The notes beneath the pieces are model-generated. The model was given only the letters and a program-made list of their open reading frames with translations, was not told the origin of the DNA and did not search any database. Source: Pseudomonas sp. HAR-UPW-AIA-41 (GTDB taxonomy: Bacteria > Pseudomonadota > Gammaproteobacteria > Pseudomonadales > Pseudomonadaceae). Taken from it: DNA of 64,000 bases. The position numbers were made by a program, and so were the translations under genes. The stretch covers positions 1 through 64,000 of the forward strand of contig NZ_NSLB01000006.1 of the NCBI RefSeq assembly GCF_002304225.1. Reading direction: 5' to 3'. Of this stretch, positions 26,768 to 36,176 are shown in pieces. Position 1 is the stretch's first letter, and each line of letters opens with the position of its first letter.

Positions 26768-27529
26768 ATGGACAACATCCTGATCAGTGGTGCAGCCTCC
26801 GGCATCGGCGCCGCTACCGCGCGGCTGTTTCACCAGCGGGGCTGGAAGGTTGGCCTGCTCGATGTGAATGCCGAGGCGCTGGCGCGTCTCTCGGCCGAGC
26901 TGGGCAATGCCTGGTTCGTGGCGCTGGATGTGACCGACCGGGCGGCGGTCAGCGAGGCCCTGGCAGACTTCTGCGGCAAGCACCAGGGCCAGCTGCGCCT
27001 GCTGTTCAACTGCGCCGGTGTGCTTCGCTTCGGCAAGTTCGAGGAGATCAGCCTGGAAGAGCACCAGCGCATCCTCAACATCAATGTGCTGGGGCTGTTG
27101 CAGATGACGCACCTGGCCTTCGGTTACCTCAAGGCCACCGCCAATGCCCAGGTGATCAACATGGGCTCGGCTTCCGGTCTGTATGGCACGCCGGACATGG
27201 CCAGCTACTCGGCCTCCAAGTTCGCCGTGCGCGGGCTGACCGAGGCGCTGGATCTGGAGTGGGAGCGTCACGGCATCCGCGTCGGTGACCTGATGCCGCC
27301 CTTCGTGCGTACCCCCATGGTCAGCAGTCAGACCTTCGAGCCGCCGGCGCTGCGTCGTCTGGGCGTCAATCTGGCTGCCGAGGACATTGCCGAGGCCGTC
27401 TGGCAGCAGTCCCAGGGCGCGAGCGTGCACCGGCCGATCAGCCTGCAGTTCAGCCTGCTGTACTGGCTGGGGCAGGTCACTCCGGCACCGCTGACCCGCT
27501 GGATGATGGCGCTGATCAACCGGTCCTGA
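26768..27529 (+). CDS. Short-chain dehydrogenase/reductase
   Basis: The product has 253 residues. The nucleotide-binding motif is SGAASGIG at the N-terminus, followed by a D at the end of the second strand (LLDV), which favours NAD(H). NCAG is present, and the catalytic pair is Y147 and K151 (YSASK), with the Ser about 13 residues before. The C-terminal LYWLGQVTPAPLTRWMMALI stretch is hydrophobic, as in SDRs of monooxygenase clusters. As the third gene of the operon it probably oxidises the alcohol substrate to the ketone, or the product alcohol. Confidence 0.92.
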   Translation: MDNILISGAASGIGAATARLFHQRGWKVGLLDVNAEALARLSAELGNAWFVALDVTDRAAVSEALADFCGKHQGQLRLLFNCAGVLRFGKFEEISLEEHQRILNINVLGLLQMTHLAFGYLKATANAQVINMGSASGLYGTPDMASYSASKFAVRGLTEALDLEWERHGIRVGDLMPPFVRTPMVSSQTFEPPALRRLGVNLAAEDIAEAVWQQSQGASVHRPISLQFSLLYWLGQVTPAPLTRWMMALINRS

Positions 27530-27731
27530 CAGCGTCTGAGCCGTTTGTCGCACACCGTTGTGAATCCTGCAGCGCTGCCGGACTGGCAGCGCTAAGCTCA
27601 AGATGACGCTTTGCCGGCTGTTCTTGGCTGGCGGCGTCGATCCTCCGTGATGATTTCGGCACGTCTCGTGCCGGTTTGGCGCTGCACGCACTTTTGGCCC
27701 GTTCATCTATCGCAAGCGAGGAGGTCGTTCC

Positions 27732-28070
27732 ATGAGCTCAGCCTCACACGAAGATGTCAGCAGCTCTGTATTGCGCCGCATGAAGGAAGGGGGCTTTGAC
27801 TTCGCCCGGTTTCATCCGATCGAGTTCTACGCCATTTTTTCGGATGAAGAGCGGGCCCGCCAGGCGGCCCGGCAGTTTCGCGGGGAGTCGCTCAATGCCC
27901 AGATCATTCGCCGCGGCGAAGGAGACTGGCACCTGCAAGTCAGCAAGGTGATGTATGCCACCCATGCCGGAATCGATGATTTCGAGCATGACCTGGAAGC
28001 CGTTGTAGTGCCCCTTGGCGGGGTGCTGGATGGCTGGGGCGTCACCCAGGAAGTGGCACGAACGCGCTAA
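27732..28070 (+). CDS. rraB: Ribonuclease E inhibitor RraB family protein
   Basis: The product has 112 residues. It matches the RraB/DUF1260 pattern: an N-terminal LRRMKEGGFDFARFHPIEFYAIF, then WHLQVSKVMYATHAGIDDFEHDL, ending with GGVLDGWGVTQ, where DGWG is the family signature. E. coli RraB binds RNase E and alters degradosome composition. The start follows GCGAGGAGG about ten bases upstream. A 202-bp gap separates it from the SDR gene, so it has its own promoter. Confidence 0.85.
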   Translation: MSSASHEDVSSSVLRRMKEGGFDFARFHPIEFYAIFSDEERARQAARQFRGESLNAQIIRRGEGDWHLQVSKVMYATHAGIDDFEHDLEAVVVPLGGVLDGWGVTQEVARTR

Positions 28071-28097
28071 GTAAAAGTGACCCACCTCTACCCTCGA

Positions 28098-28127
28098 CCG
28101 TCGGTCTGCAATCTTGCAGACTGACGG
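28098..28127. promoter_or_regulatory. 14-bp stem-loop directly before the amidotransferase ribosome site
   Basis: CCGTCGGTCTGCAA at 28098-28111 pairs with 28114-28127, with one G-U pair and a tight centre. There is no T-run after it, and the GGAGG of the next gene follows within about three bases. It may protect the 3' end of the rraB transcript or modulate translation of the downstream gene. Confidence 0.45.
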
Positions 28128-28139
28128 ACGGAGGTAACC

Positions 28140-28841
28140 ATGTCCGAAATCCTGATTTTTACCCACGTTGATTACTGCCCGCCGGCGCATCTGGAAACCT
28201 TCCTGACCCGTCATGGGGAAACCTTCCGCGAAATCCGCTGTGATCAGGGCGAACTGGCCTCGGTCGATCTGGACCGTCCCAAAGCCGTGGCCATCATGGG
28301 CGGCGGCATGAGCGTGAATGACCCGCTGCCGTGGATTGCCGAGGAGGTTGCTGCGCTGCAGCATTTCATCCGCCGTGATATCCCGTTGATCGGCCACTGC
28401 CTGGGCGGCCAGTTGCTGGCGCGGGCGCTGGGCGCGCAGGTGCACAAGATGCCGTACACCGAGTCCGGCTGGCAGCCCATGCGCAAGCTGGCCGACAGCC
28501 CCTGGCTGGCGCACCTGGGCGATGAGTTTCCGATCTACCAGTGGCACGGCGATACCTTCGATCTGCCCGAGGGTGCGCTGCACCTGCTGGAAAGCCCCTG
28601 GTGCCAGAATCAGGGCTTCAGCTGGGGCGACAAGCTGCTGGCGCTGCAGGGCCATCCTGAGATGACGAGCGAACTGATCCTCGCCTGGCACCGTGATGCC
28701 CGTCATCTGCTGGATGAGAGCCAGGACAGCCAGGAAAACTTTGCAGAAAGCCTGAGCGATCTGGACGCCAAGGTGGCGCGCATGAACCGCGTGGCCGAAG
28801 GCTTCTACCAGCGCTGGCTGGGGCTGGCTAACGCTGCTTAG
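28140..28841 (+). CDS. Class I glutamine amidotransferase-like protein
   Basis: The product has 233 residues. The nucleophile elbow is GHCLGGQLLARALGAQV, and the catalytic His-Glu pair is in LLALQGHPEMTSE. IMGGGMSVND before it is the typical oxyanion strand of GuaA-like stand-alone amidotransferases. Such proteins hydrolyse glutamine or related gamma-glutamyl compounds; the acceptor is unknown here. GGAGGTAACC gives a strong ribosome site. Confidence 0.88.
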   Translation: MSEILIFTHVDYCPPAHLETFLTRHGETFREIRCDQGELASVDLDRPKAVAIMGGGMSVNDPLPWIAEEVAALQHFIRRDIPLIGHCLGGQLLARALGAQVHKMPYTESGWQPMRKLADSPWLAHLGDEFPIYQWHGDTFDLPEGALHLLESPWCQNQGFSWGDKLLALQGHPEMTSELILAWHRDARHLLDESQDSQENFAESLSDLDAKVARMNRVAEGFYQRWLGLANAA

Positions 28842-28933
28842 ACACATCTGGCAGCAATCGCCGGGTTTGGTCAGGTACACGACTCGGTTAGCCTCTGGGT
28901 ATATGACGATGACCTCTCCGAGGACTGCACGTA

Positions 28934-29650
28934 ATGAATACCCAGTCTCTGCTTGATCAGTTGTTCAAATCCGGCCAGCAATTGCTCAAGGGCCAAAGCC
29001 AGGGCCAGTCCAAGGGCGGTGGCAGTCTGACCGACAGCCTTGGTGGTCTGCTCAAGGGCCAGGCCGGTAGCTTTGCCGGTGGCGCTGCCGGCGGGGCGCT
29101 TGCGGCGCTGCTGCTGGGTAACAAGAGCGCGCGCAAGATGGGCAGCAAGGCCATTACCTACGGCGGCCTGGCCGCCCTCGGGGTGATTGCCTACAAGGCC
29201 TACAGCAATTGGCAGAGCAATCAGAGCTCAGGCACCGTGCCGGCCGCCGAGCCCCAGACCCTCGACCGCCTGCCGGCGCCTCAGGTGGAACTGCACAGCC
29301 AGGCGATCCTGCGGGCCATGGTGGCCGCGGCCAAGGCCGATGGTCATGTGGATGAGCGCGAGCGCCAGTTGCTCGGCGAACAGTTGAACAAGCTGCCGGC
29401 CGATCAGGCCGAGTTGCAGCAGTGGCTGCACAACGAGATCAACCAGCCGCTGGACCCGGCTGCGGTGGCGCGGGCTGCCAGCACGCCGGAAATGGCCGCG
29501 GAGATGTACATCGCCAGCGTGCTGATGGTCGACGAGGAACACTTCCTGGAGCGTGCCTATCTGGACGAACTGGCTCGCCAACTCAAGCTTGATCCGGGTC
29601 TCAAGGCCGAGCTGGAAGCGCAGGTTCGCCGCGAACTGGGTCTGGCCTGA
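28934..29650 (+). CDS. YebE-like membrane protein with TerB domain (DUF533)
   Basis: The product has 238 residues. The first 60 residues are Gln/Gly/Ser-rich with LLDQLFKSGQQLL, followed by a glycine-zipper-like membrane segment (GGAAGGALAALLLG) and a second hydrophobic stretch (YGGLAALGVIAYKAY). The C-terminal half (about 120-235) is a helical TerB-like domain with AMVAAAKADGHVDERERQLL, where the Asp-containing motif resembles the TerB metal site. Family members are inner-membrane proteins of unknown role, often stress-induced. A strong terminator follows. Confidence 0.85.
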   Translation: MNTQSLLDQLFKSGQQLLKGQSQGQSKGGGSLTDSLGGLLKGQAGSFAGGAAGGALAALLLGNKSARKMGSKAITYGGLAALGVIAYKAYSNWQSNQSSGTVPAAEPQTLDRLPAPQVELHSQAILRAMVAAAKADGHVDERERQLLGEQLNKLPADQAELQQWLHNEINQPLDPAAVARAASTPEMAAEMYIASVLMVDEEHFLERAYLDELARQLKLDPGLKAELEAQVRRELGLA

Positions 29651-29664
29651 TAGCTGCCACAATG

Positions 29665-29693
29665 AAAAAGACCGGCCTTTGGCCGGTCTTTTT
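29665..29693. terminator. Bidirectional rho-independent terminator
   Basis: AAAAAGACCGGCC, a TTT loop and GGCCGGTCTTTTT form a 13-bp stem with A- and T-runs on both sides. It lies between the convergent TerB-like and SnoaL-like genes and should end both transcripts. Confidence 0.93.
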
Positions 29694-29707
29694 GTTTTAC
29701 GCGGACC

Positions 29708-30184
29708 TTACCAGCCCAGCTGCTTGTTAAAGCCCAAGGCGTCGTAGTAATCGCCCTGATAGGCGATCTTGCCGTCCTTGATTCGCACGAAAGAAACCCC
29801 CTCGAACTTCACAGGCTTGCCGGTGGCCGGAGTTTCGGCACTCCAGGCCCCGGTATTGGTGCCACTGAACACCCACTGGAAGGCGATGCCGTCAGCGCTG
29901 ACGATAGGCGCGCCGGTCATTTCCCACTTGAGATCAGGAATGGCGGTGACAAATACCTTGATCACATTGTCGCGTGCCGCGGCGCGGCCTTTTTGCGCGG
30001 AGCCTACGGTGACGTCGTAGTACTCGGCGTTCTCGGCGAGAAACTCGCCGGCCTTGTTGGCATCATGGGCGTTCCACGCAGCCATGTAGCCCTCAATGAT
30101 GGCCTTGGCGTCGTCGGCGGCCTGAACCAGGCTGGCGGCGGCGCACAGCACGACAAAGCTGAAACTGCGAAGCATGGTTTTCAT
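29708..30184 (-). CDS. Secreted SnoaL/NTF2-like protein
   Basis: The product has 158 residues from the ATG at 30184, with AGGAG ten bases upstream. A signal peptide of about 22 residues ends AASLVQA-ADD. The mature part is a cone-shaped SnoaL-like fold: IIEGYMAAWNAHDANKAGEFLAENAEYYD, GRAAARDNVIKVF, and FEGVSFVRIKDGKIAYQGDYYD. The ester-cyclase or hydrolase activity of SnoaL relatives cannot be assigned here; the protein should be periplasmic. Confidence 0.87.
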   Translation of the reverse strand: MKTMLRSFSFVVLCAAASLVQAADDAKAIIEGYMAAWNAHDANKAGEFLAENAEYYDVTVGSAQKGRAAARDNVIKVFVTAIPDLKWEMTGAPIVSADGIAFQWVFSGTNTGAWSAETPATGKPVKFEGVSFVRIKDGKIAYQGDYYDALGFNKQLGW

Positions 30185-30241
30185 TGTTGTAAAGCTCCTG
30201 CGGTGGTGGGAGTGAAACAACGAACCAATCTGGGCGTGACG

Positions 30242-30338
30242 AGCGACGGTCGGGCTAGGCGGCCAGGGCCGAGAAAGCGGAATGTACTGGAGTACATGAG
30301 CATTTCGAGGTCCTGGCCAACAACGCCCGGCCGAGCGC
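30242..30338. repeat. Imperfect inverted repeat (about 97 bp)
   Basis: The centre is ATGTACT-GG-AGTACAT. Outer arms GGCCAGGGCC and GGTCCTGGCC, and the more distal CGGTCGGGC and GCCCGGCCG, also pair. It lies between patD and the SnoaL-like gene. Such intergenic palindromes are frequent in pseudomonads and often end transcripts or protect mRNA ends. Confidence 0.6.
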
Positions 30339-30349
30339 AGTAGCCCAGA

Positions 30350-31774
30350 TCAGTGCTTGATCATGACGTGGCGAATGGTGGTGTAGTCCTCCAACCCATA
30401 CATGGACATATCCTTGCCATAGCCCGAGAGCTTCATGCCGCCGTGGGGCATTTCGCTGACCAGCATGAAGTGGGTGTTGACCCAGGTGCAGCCGTACTGC
30501 AGGCGGGCGGACATCCGATGAGCGCGGCCCACGTCGGCTGTCCACACCGAGCTGGCCAGGCCGTAGTCGGAATCATTGGCATACGCCAGTGCCTGGGCTT
30601 CGTCGTCGAACGCGGTAACCGAAACTACCGGACCGAACACTTCGCGTTGAACAATTTCGTCGTCCTGGCGGGCGCCGGCCAATACGGTGGGCTCGATGAA
30701 GAAGCCCGGACCTTCAACAGCCTTGCCGCCGGTGATGACCTGAATGTGCGGTACGGCCTTGGCGCGTTCGATAAAGCCCAGTACGCGGTCGCGGTGGGCA
30801 GCAGTGATCAGCGGGCCGAGCTCTGTGCTTTCGTCGTCCTGCAGGCCGGTCTTGATGGTGCTGACCGCCTCGCCAAGCTTGCGCACGAATTCGTCGTAGA
30901 TGCCTTTCTGCGCATAGATGCGGCAGGCGGCAGTGCAGTCCTGGCCTGCGTTGTAGAAGCCGAAGGCTCGGATGCCTTCGACGGCGGCGTCGATATCGGC
31001 GTCATCGAACAGGATGACCGGTGCCTTGCCACCCAGCTCCATGTGAGTACGCTTCATGGTCGCAGCGCCGCTGGAGACGATGTTGACGCCAGTGGGGATG
31101 GAGCCGGTCAGCGACACCATGCGTACCTTCGGATGGCTGATCAGCGGTTGGCCAACGCTCGGGCCGCGGCCAAATACCACGTTGATCACGCCGGCCGGGA
31201 ACAGCGGGGCGATCAGTTCGGCCAGCTTCAGCGCGGTCAGCGGGGTCTGCTCGGATGGTTTGAGGACCACAGTGTTACCGGCCGCCAGCGCCGGGCCGAG
31301 TTTCCAGGCGGCCATCATCAGCGGGTAGTTCCACGGCGCGATGGAGGCGATTACGCCCACCGGATCGCGGCGGATCATCGAGGTGTGCCCCGGCAGGTAT
31401 TCGCCAGCGGCTGAACCTTGCATGCAGCGCACGGCGCCAGCAAAGAAACGGAACACATCGGCTACAGCCGGCAGTTCGTCATTCAGCGCTGCACTGTAGG
31501 GCTTGCCGCAGTTCTGCGACTCAAGGCGCGCCAGGGTTTCGGCGTTGGCGTCGATGAGATCGGCGACCTGCAGCAGCAGCGCGGAACGCTGTGCAGGTGA
31601 AGTCTGTGACCAGTCGATAAAGGCGGCATCGGCGGCACGTACTGCTGCGTCTACCTGTTCGGGGGTTGCTTCGGCAATCTCAACCAACGTGCTGCCCAGC
31701 GAGGGGTTGAGCACTGCTTGCTTGGCGCCTTGGCCTGCTACCAGTTGGCCGTTGATCAACAGTTGGGTTTGCAT
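30350..31774 (-). CDS. patD: Gamma-aminobutyraldehyde dehydrogenase
   Basis: The product has 474 residues, the same length as E. coli PatD, with near-colinear sequence. The ATG at 31774 gives [10 protein letters not shown] as in PatD. The aldehyde dehydrogenase hallmarks are MELGGKAP (catalytic Glu) and [11 protein letters not shown] (catalytic Cys). It oxidises 4-aminobutanal from putrescine to GABA with NAD+. It is the last gene of an operon with a YdcSTUV-type transporter, as in E. coli where ydcW (patD) follows ydcSTUV. A second paralogue at 36177-37679 opens the same operon. Confidence 0.93.
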   Translation of the reverse strand: MQTQLLINGQLVAGQGAKQAVLNPSLGSTLVEIAEATPEQVDAAVRAADAAFIDWSQTSPAQRSALLLQVADLIDANAETLARLESQNCGKPYSAALNDELPAVADVFRFFAGAVRCMQGSAAGEYLPGHTSMIRRDPVGVIASIAPWNYPLMMAAWKLGPALAAGNTVVLKPSEQTPLTALKLAELIAPLFPAGVINVVFGRGPSVGQPLISHPKVRMVSLTGSIPTGVNIVSSGAATMKRTHMELGGKAPVILFDDADIDAAVEGIRAFGFYNAGQDCTAACRIYAQKGIYDEFVRKLGEAVSTIKTGLQDDESTELGPLITAAHRDRVLGFIERAKAVPHIQVITGGKAVEGPGFFIEPTVLAGARQDDEIVQREVFGPVVSVTAFDDEAQALAYANDSDYGLASSVWTADVGRAHRMSARLQYGCTWVNTHFMLVSEMPHGGMKLSGYGKDMSMYGLEDYTTIRHVMIKH

Positions 31775-31845
31775 CGCGTAAGCCTCGCTATGGTGTGCGT
31801 CTGCCTCTCCTTGCACAGGAGAGGCTCCGGGTTCAGGGAAAACAA

Positions 31846-32652
31846 TTACTTACCGCTGCCGGCAACGCCTTCGCTGTCCTTGGTCAGGTAGTAGGCGCCG
31901 AGGATTGGCAGCATGGTCACCAGCATCACCAGCATGGCGACCACGTTGGTCACCGGCACATCGCGTGGGCGGGCCAGCTGGTTGAGCAGCCAGATAGGCA
32001 GGGTTTTTTCGTGACCGGCGGTGAAGGTGGTGACGATGATCTCGTCAAAGGACAGAGCGAAGGCCAGCATGCCGCCCGCCAGCAGGGCCGACGACAGGTT
32101 GGGCAGGATGATGTAGCGGAAGGTCTGCCAGCCATCGGCGCCAAGATCCATCGAGGCCTCAATCAGGCTGTGGCTGGTGCGGCGGAAGCGGGCGATGACG
32201 TTGTTGTAGACGATCACAACGCAGAAGGTGGCGTGGCCGACGATGATGGTCAGCAGGCCGGGCTCGATACCCAGTGTCTTGAATGCCGAGAGCAGGGCGA
32301 TACCGGTAATGATGCCGGGCAGGGCAATCGGCAGGATCAGCATCATGGAGATGCTCTCCTTGCCGAAGAAGTCGCGCCGGTACAGCGCTGCGGCCGCCAG
32401 TGTGCCCAGCAGCATGGCGATCAGGGTGGCGATGGCGGCCACTTCCAGCGACAGCTTGATGGCCTCCAGTACGTCGGCACGGGCGAAGGTGACGCCGAAC
32501 CACTTCAGGGTGAAGCCCTGTGGCGGAAATCTGAAGCCCGAGCTTTCGGTGTTGAAGGCGTACAGGAAAATGATGGCAATCGGGAAGTGCAGGAACACCA
32601 GCCCGCCCCAGGCGGCGAGTTTCAGACCCCAGGAAGCTTTTTCAGAGTGCAT
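31846..32652 (-). CDS. ydcV: ABC transporter permease, PotC/YdcV-like
   Basis: The product has 268 residues with six membrane helices. The EAA loop of ABC permeases is [25 protein letters not shown]. It is the second permease of a spermidine/putrescine-type importer and overlaps the end of the first permease by 11 bp. It should form a heterodimeric channel with that protein in the inner membrane. Confidence 0.9.
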   Translation of the reverse strand: MHSEKASWGLKLAAWGGLVFLHFPIAIIFLYAFNTESSGFRFPPQGFTLKWFGVTFARADVLEAIKLSLEVAAIATLIAMLLGTLAAAALYRRDFFGKESISMMLILPIALPGIITGIALLSAFKTLGIEPGLLTIIVGHATFCVVIVYNNVIARFRRTSHSLIEASMDLGADGWQTFRYIILPNLSSALLAGGMLAFALSFDEIIVTTFTAGHEKTLPIWLLNQLARPRDVPVTNVVAMLVMLVTMLPILGAYYLTKDSEGVAGSGK

Positions 32653-33592
32653 CGAAGGCCCCCAGACGTTTGACGATGGACAGGTACACGGCGATCAGTA
32701 CGATCGGCACCAGGGTGAAGGCAGCGGCCATCGGCATGTTGCCGATCGCGCCCTGCTGGGCGTAGACCATGCTGCCGATGAAGTAGCCGGGCGGACCGAT
32801 CAGTTGCGGGACAATGAAGTCACCCAGCGTCAGGCTGAAAGTGAAGATCGAGCCGGCGGCAATACCGGGGATCGACAGCGGCAGAATCACCTGCCAGAAA
32901 GTCTGTGTCGGGTGCGCGCCGAGGTCAGCCGAGGCCTGCAGCAGTGAGGGCGGCAGACGTTCCAGGGAAGCCTGTATCGGCAGAATCATGAACGGCAGCC
33001 AGATGTAGATGAACAGCAGGAAGCGACCCAGGTGCGAGGTGGATAGGGTGTTGCCTCCCACGCCTGGAACGCCCAACAGGAACTCCAGCAGCGGCTGCAG
33101 GTGCAGCACCTGGACGAACCACATGGCTACGCCACCCTTGGCCAGCAGCAGGGTCCAGGCATAGGCCTTGACGATGTAGCTGGCCCACATCGGCATCATT
33201 ACCGCAATGTAGAAGAAGGCCTTGGTCTTGCCCGTGGTGTAGCGCGCCATGTAGTAAGCAATGGGAAAGGCCAGGATGGCGCTGGCGATGGACACAGCCA
33301 CCGCCATTCCCACGGTGCGCAGGATGATGTCGAAATTGGCGGGCTGGAACAGTGCAGCAAAGTTGGACAGGGTCAGCTCTGGCGACACCGTCATGGTGAA
33401 ATCGTCGAAGGTGTAGAAACCCTGCCACAGAAGAGTCAGCAGCGAGCCCAGGTAGATGGCGCCGAACCACAGCAGCGGCGGCACCAGCAACAGCGACAGG
33501 TACAGGTTGGGCTTGCGGTAGAGCAGGGTAGCGGCGCGGCGCAGCCAACCCTCGGCGGGCAGGCCGGTGGTAGTGGTGAGGCTATGGCTCAT
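32642..33592 (-). CDS. ydcU: ABC transporter permease, PotB/YdcU-like
   Basis: The product has 316 residues from the ATG at 33592, preceded by AGGAGG at ideal spacing. Membrane helices begin with [20 protein letters not shown]. The EAA loop is [23 protein letters not shown], and [12 protein letters not shown] follows. It pairs with the YdcV-like permease. The ATPase gene ends only one base before this start. Confidence 0.9.
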   Translation of the reverse strand: MSHSLTTTTGLPAEGWLRRAATLLYRKPNLYLSLLLVPPLLWFGAIYLGSLLTLLWQGFYTFDDFTMTVSPELTLSNFAALFQPANFDIILRTVGMAVAVSIASAILAFPIAYYMARYTTGKTKAFFYIAVMMPMWASYIVKAYAWTLLLAKGGVAMWFVQVLHLQPLLEFLLGVPGVGGNTLSTSHLGRFLLFIYIWLPFMILPIQASLERLPPSLLQASADLGAHPTQTFWQVILPLSIPGIAAGSIFTFSLTLGDFIVPQLIGPPGYFIGSMVYAQQGAIGNMPMAAAFTLVPIVLIAVYLSIVKRLGAFDAL

Positions 33593-33593
33593 C

Positions 33594-34622
33594 TCAGGCC
33601 TCCTGACGCAGGCTGACCATGGCCGCACGGGCCCAGCGCGCCTTCACCTGCTGGCCGGGCTGCACAGGGGCATCACCGAGCTGCCACTGATTGTTGGCCT
33701 GGCTGACGCAGAAGTTCTGGCCGTTGGCCAGGCGGATCTCGTAACGGGTGGATGCGCCCTGGTACTGGATGTCGTGCAGCAGGCCGCTGATTTCCACTTC
33801 ATCACTGCCCAGTGGTTCGCTGCCTGCCAGACGTGTGTGTTCAGGCCGGATCGAGAAGGGGGTGTTGCTACCGCTCAGTTCCAGGGCCAGGCCGTCGCGT
33901 AGCACATTACTGGTACCGACAAACTCGGCGACGAAGGGCGTTGCCGGCTGCATATACAGGTTGCGCGGGGTATCGACCTGCTCAATGCGGCCCTTGTTGA
34001 ATACGGCAACGCGATCGGACATCGACAGCGCTTCGCTCTGGTCGTGGGTCACGAAAATGAAAGTGATGCCCAGCTGGCGCTGCAGCTTCTTCAGCTCGCT
34101 CTGCATCTGCTCGCGCAGCTTGAGGTCCAGCGCGCCGAGGGGTTCATCAAGCAGCAGCACGCGCGGACGGTTGACCAGAGCGCGGGCCAGGGCCACACGC
34201 TGGCGCTGGCCGCCGGACATGGCCGCCGGCTTGCGTCCGCCGAAACCAGCTAGCGCCACCATGGCAAGTGCCTCCTCGGCACGGGCCAGGCGTTCGCTCT
34301 TGCCAACGCCCTTGACCTTGAGGCCATAGGCCACGTTGTCCAGCACGTTCATGTGCGGGAATAGCGCGTAGTCCTGGAACACCGTATTCACGTCGCGCTG
34401 GTAGGGTGCCAGGCCAACGGCCTCGACACCGTGAATGCGAATGGAGCCGGCATTGGGCTGCTCGAAGCCGGCGATCAGGCGCAAACAAGTGGTTTTGCCC
34501 GAGCCAGAGGGGCCGAGCATGGAGAAGAATTCGCCATCCTGGATATCGATCGAAACCCGGTCGACGGCTTTGACCTCGCCAAATACGCGGGAAACATCAG
34601 TGAATTGCACGGCAACAGTCAT
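33594..34622 (-). CDS. ydcT: ABC transporter ATP-binding protein, PotA/YdcT-like
   Basis: The product has 342 residues from the ATG at 34622 (GGAG five bases before). Walker A is GPSGSGKTT, the signature is MSGGQRQRVALARAL, Walker B is RVLLLDEPLGALD, and the H-loop is VTHDQSEAL. The C-terminal TOBE-like domain has FSIRPEHTRLA. It energises uptake of putrescine, spermidine or a related amine. A 275-bp gap with a large inverted repeat separates it from the binding-protein gene, so it may be expressed at a lower level. Confidence 0.92.
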   Translation of the reverse strand: MTVAVQFTDVSRVFGEVKAVDRVSIDIQDGEFFSMLGPSGSGKTTCLRLIAGFEQPNAGSIRIHGVEAVGLAPYQRDVNTVFQDYALFPHMNVLDNVAYGLKVKGVGKSERLARAEEALAMVALAGFGGRKPAAMSGGQRQRVALARALVNRPRVLLLDEPLGALDLKLREQMQSELKKLQRQLGITFIFVTHDQSEALSMSDRVAVFNKGRIEQVDTPRNLYMQPATPFVAEFVGTSNVLRDGLALELSGSNTPFSIRPEHTRLAGSEPLGSDEVEISGLLHDIQYQGASTRYEIRLANGQNFCVSQANNQWQLGDAPVQPGQQVKARWARAAMVSLRQEA

Positions 34623-34775
34623 AAAAACTCCAGGAGGATAAAAGCCATCCGCTGCGCCCAGGGCGACAAGGTTTGCCGACACGAGCCGCGCCGGGTGCAG
34701 GGGATGTATTCAGATAAAACGGTTAAGCACAGGAAAATCGGTGCGATTGCACTTTTGCAGGCCCGCAGGTGGCAG

Positions 34776-34890
34776 CGTTGAACGAGCGGTCTACTGGCTA
34801 GGCTCCCCGCAGCGCGAGACGAGACATACCGCCGGGTAGGCGAGTCTCGCGCGAGGACGCAACGACGCCAGCAGGCCGCGCAGCCAACAC
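34776..34890. repeat. Long imperfect inverted repeat between binding-protein and ATPase genes
   Basis: GCGCGAGAC at 34812-34820 pairs perfectly with 34844-34852. Outer arms (GTTGAACGAGCGGTCTACTGGC versus the complement of GCCAGCAGGCCGCGCAGCCAAC) also match imperfectly, giving about 115 bp. Its position just after the binding-protein gene suggests a stabilising or partly terminating hairpin that raises binding-protein mRNA over the transporter mRNA. Confidence 0.6.
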
Positions 34891-34897
34891 GGTAGCC

Positions 34898-36049
34898 TTA
34901 CCTGCCGCCCATGATGGCGATGTAGTCCTGCGTCCAGCGGCTATAGGGCACGTACTTGCCACCCTCGGCCTGCGGGGTCTTCCAGAAGGCCACCTGCTCG
35001 AAGTTGTCGAAGCCGTTGGTCTTGCACCCCTCGTCGGTTAGCAGGGCATTGCCCTTGCACGCCGCCGGCACCGCCGGGTTGGAGCCGAACCACGCCGCCA
35101 GGTCGCCCTGCAGCTTGGGTTCAAGCGACCAGTTCATCCAGGCATAGGCGCAGTTGGGGTGCTTGGCCTCGGCGTGCAGCATGGTGGTGTCGGCCCAGCC
35201 GGTGGCGCCTTCGCTCGGCACGGTGGAGCCAATCGGCTGCTTTTCGGCCTGCAGGGCGTTGACCTGATACTTCCAGGCGCTGGAAGCGACCACGCCTTCG
35301 TTTTTGAAGTCGTTCATCTGCACGGTCACGTCGTGCCAGTAGCGGTGGGCCAGTTTGTTCTGCGCGCGCAGCAGCTCAAGGGCGGCGGCGTACTGTTCTT
35401 CATTGAGCAGGTAGGGGTCGGTGATACCCAGGGCAGGCTGGGTGGCCTTGAGGTACAGCGCGGCATCGGCAATGTAGATCGGGCCGTCATAGGCCTGAAT
35501 GCGGCCCTTGTTGCTCTTGCCGTCAGCCAGGGTCTGTTCCTCGAACACCACTTTCCAGCTGGTCGGGGCTTCCTTGAACACATTGGTGTTGTACATCAGG
35601 ACGTTCGGCCCCCACTGGTAGGGCGTGCCGAAGTGCTGCTTGTTGACCACATGCCAGGGGGCGTTCTGCAGGCGCGGGTCGACATTCTTCCAGTTGGGGA
35701 TCAGGTCGATGTTGATCGGTTGCACACGCTTGCCGTAGATCAGGCGCAGGGAAGCGTCGCCGGAGGCGGTGACAAGGTCGTAACCACCTTTGGCCATGAG
35801 GCTGACCATCTCGTCGGAGGTGGCGGCGGTTTTGACGTTGACCTTGCAGCTGGTCTGCTTCTCGAACTCAGTGACCCAGTCGTAGTTCTTGTCAGTCTCG
35901 CCGCGCTCGATGTAGCCCGGCCAGGCAATGATATCCAGCTGGCCCTCGGTCTGGCCCAGGGCTTTGAGTGGTTCGCCGGCCTGCGCGGCGGTACTGGCGA
36001 GGATGGCGGTGGTCAGTGCGCTAAGCAGTGCGGTGGTGCGCTTGGACAT
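34898..36049 (-). CDS. ydcS: Polyamine-type ABC transporter substrate-binding protein, YdcS-like
   Basis: The product has 383 residues. A signal peptide of about 24 residues ends TAAQA-GEPL. The mature protein begins EGQLDIIAWPGYIERGETDKNYDW, a hallmark of PotD/YdcS binding proteins, and contains YDLVTASGDASLRLIYG and TPYQWGPNVLMYN. It should bind putrescine or a related amine in the periplasm for the YdcTUV importer. E. coli YdcS has also been linked to polyhydroxybutyrate synthesis; nothing in this sequence tests that. Confidence 0.92.
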   Translation of the reverse strand: MSKRTTALLSALTTAILASTAAQAGEPLKALGQTEGQLDIIAWPGYIERGETDKNYDWVTEFEKQTSCKVNVKTAATSDEMVSLMAKGGYDLVTASGDASLRLIYGKRVQPINIDLIPNWKNVDPRLQNAPWHVVNKQHFGTPYQWGPNVLMYNTNVFKEAPTSWKVVFEEQTLADGKSNKGRIQAYDGPIYIADAALYLKATQPALGITDPYLLNEEQYAAALELLRAQNKLAHRYWHDVTVQMNDFKNEGVVASSAWKYQVNALQAEKQPIGSTVPSEGATGWADTTMLHAEAKHPNCAYAWMNWSLEPKLQGDLAAWFGSNPAVPAACKGNALLTDEGCKTNGFDNFEQVAFWKTPQAEGGKYVPYSRWTQDYIAIMGGR

Positions 36050-36176
36050 CGGTATTCCCTCTTATTGGCGTCGTTGTGGTCAGGGCAGTACATGTCTTGC
36101 TGGCAGTTCAGGCTAGTTGAGTCTGGCGCCACCAGCGGTTGCTCGGATGTTGTTGTTATGTGCTTGTAGCTGTGGC

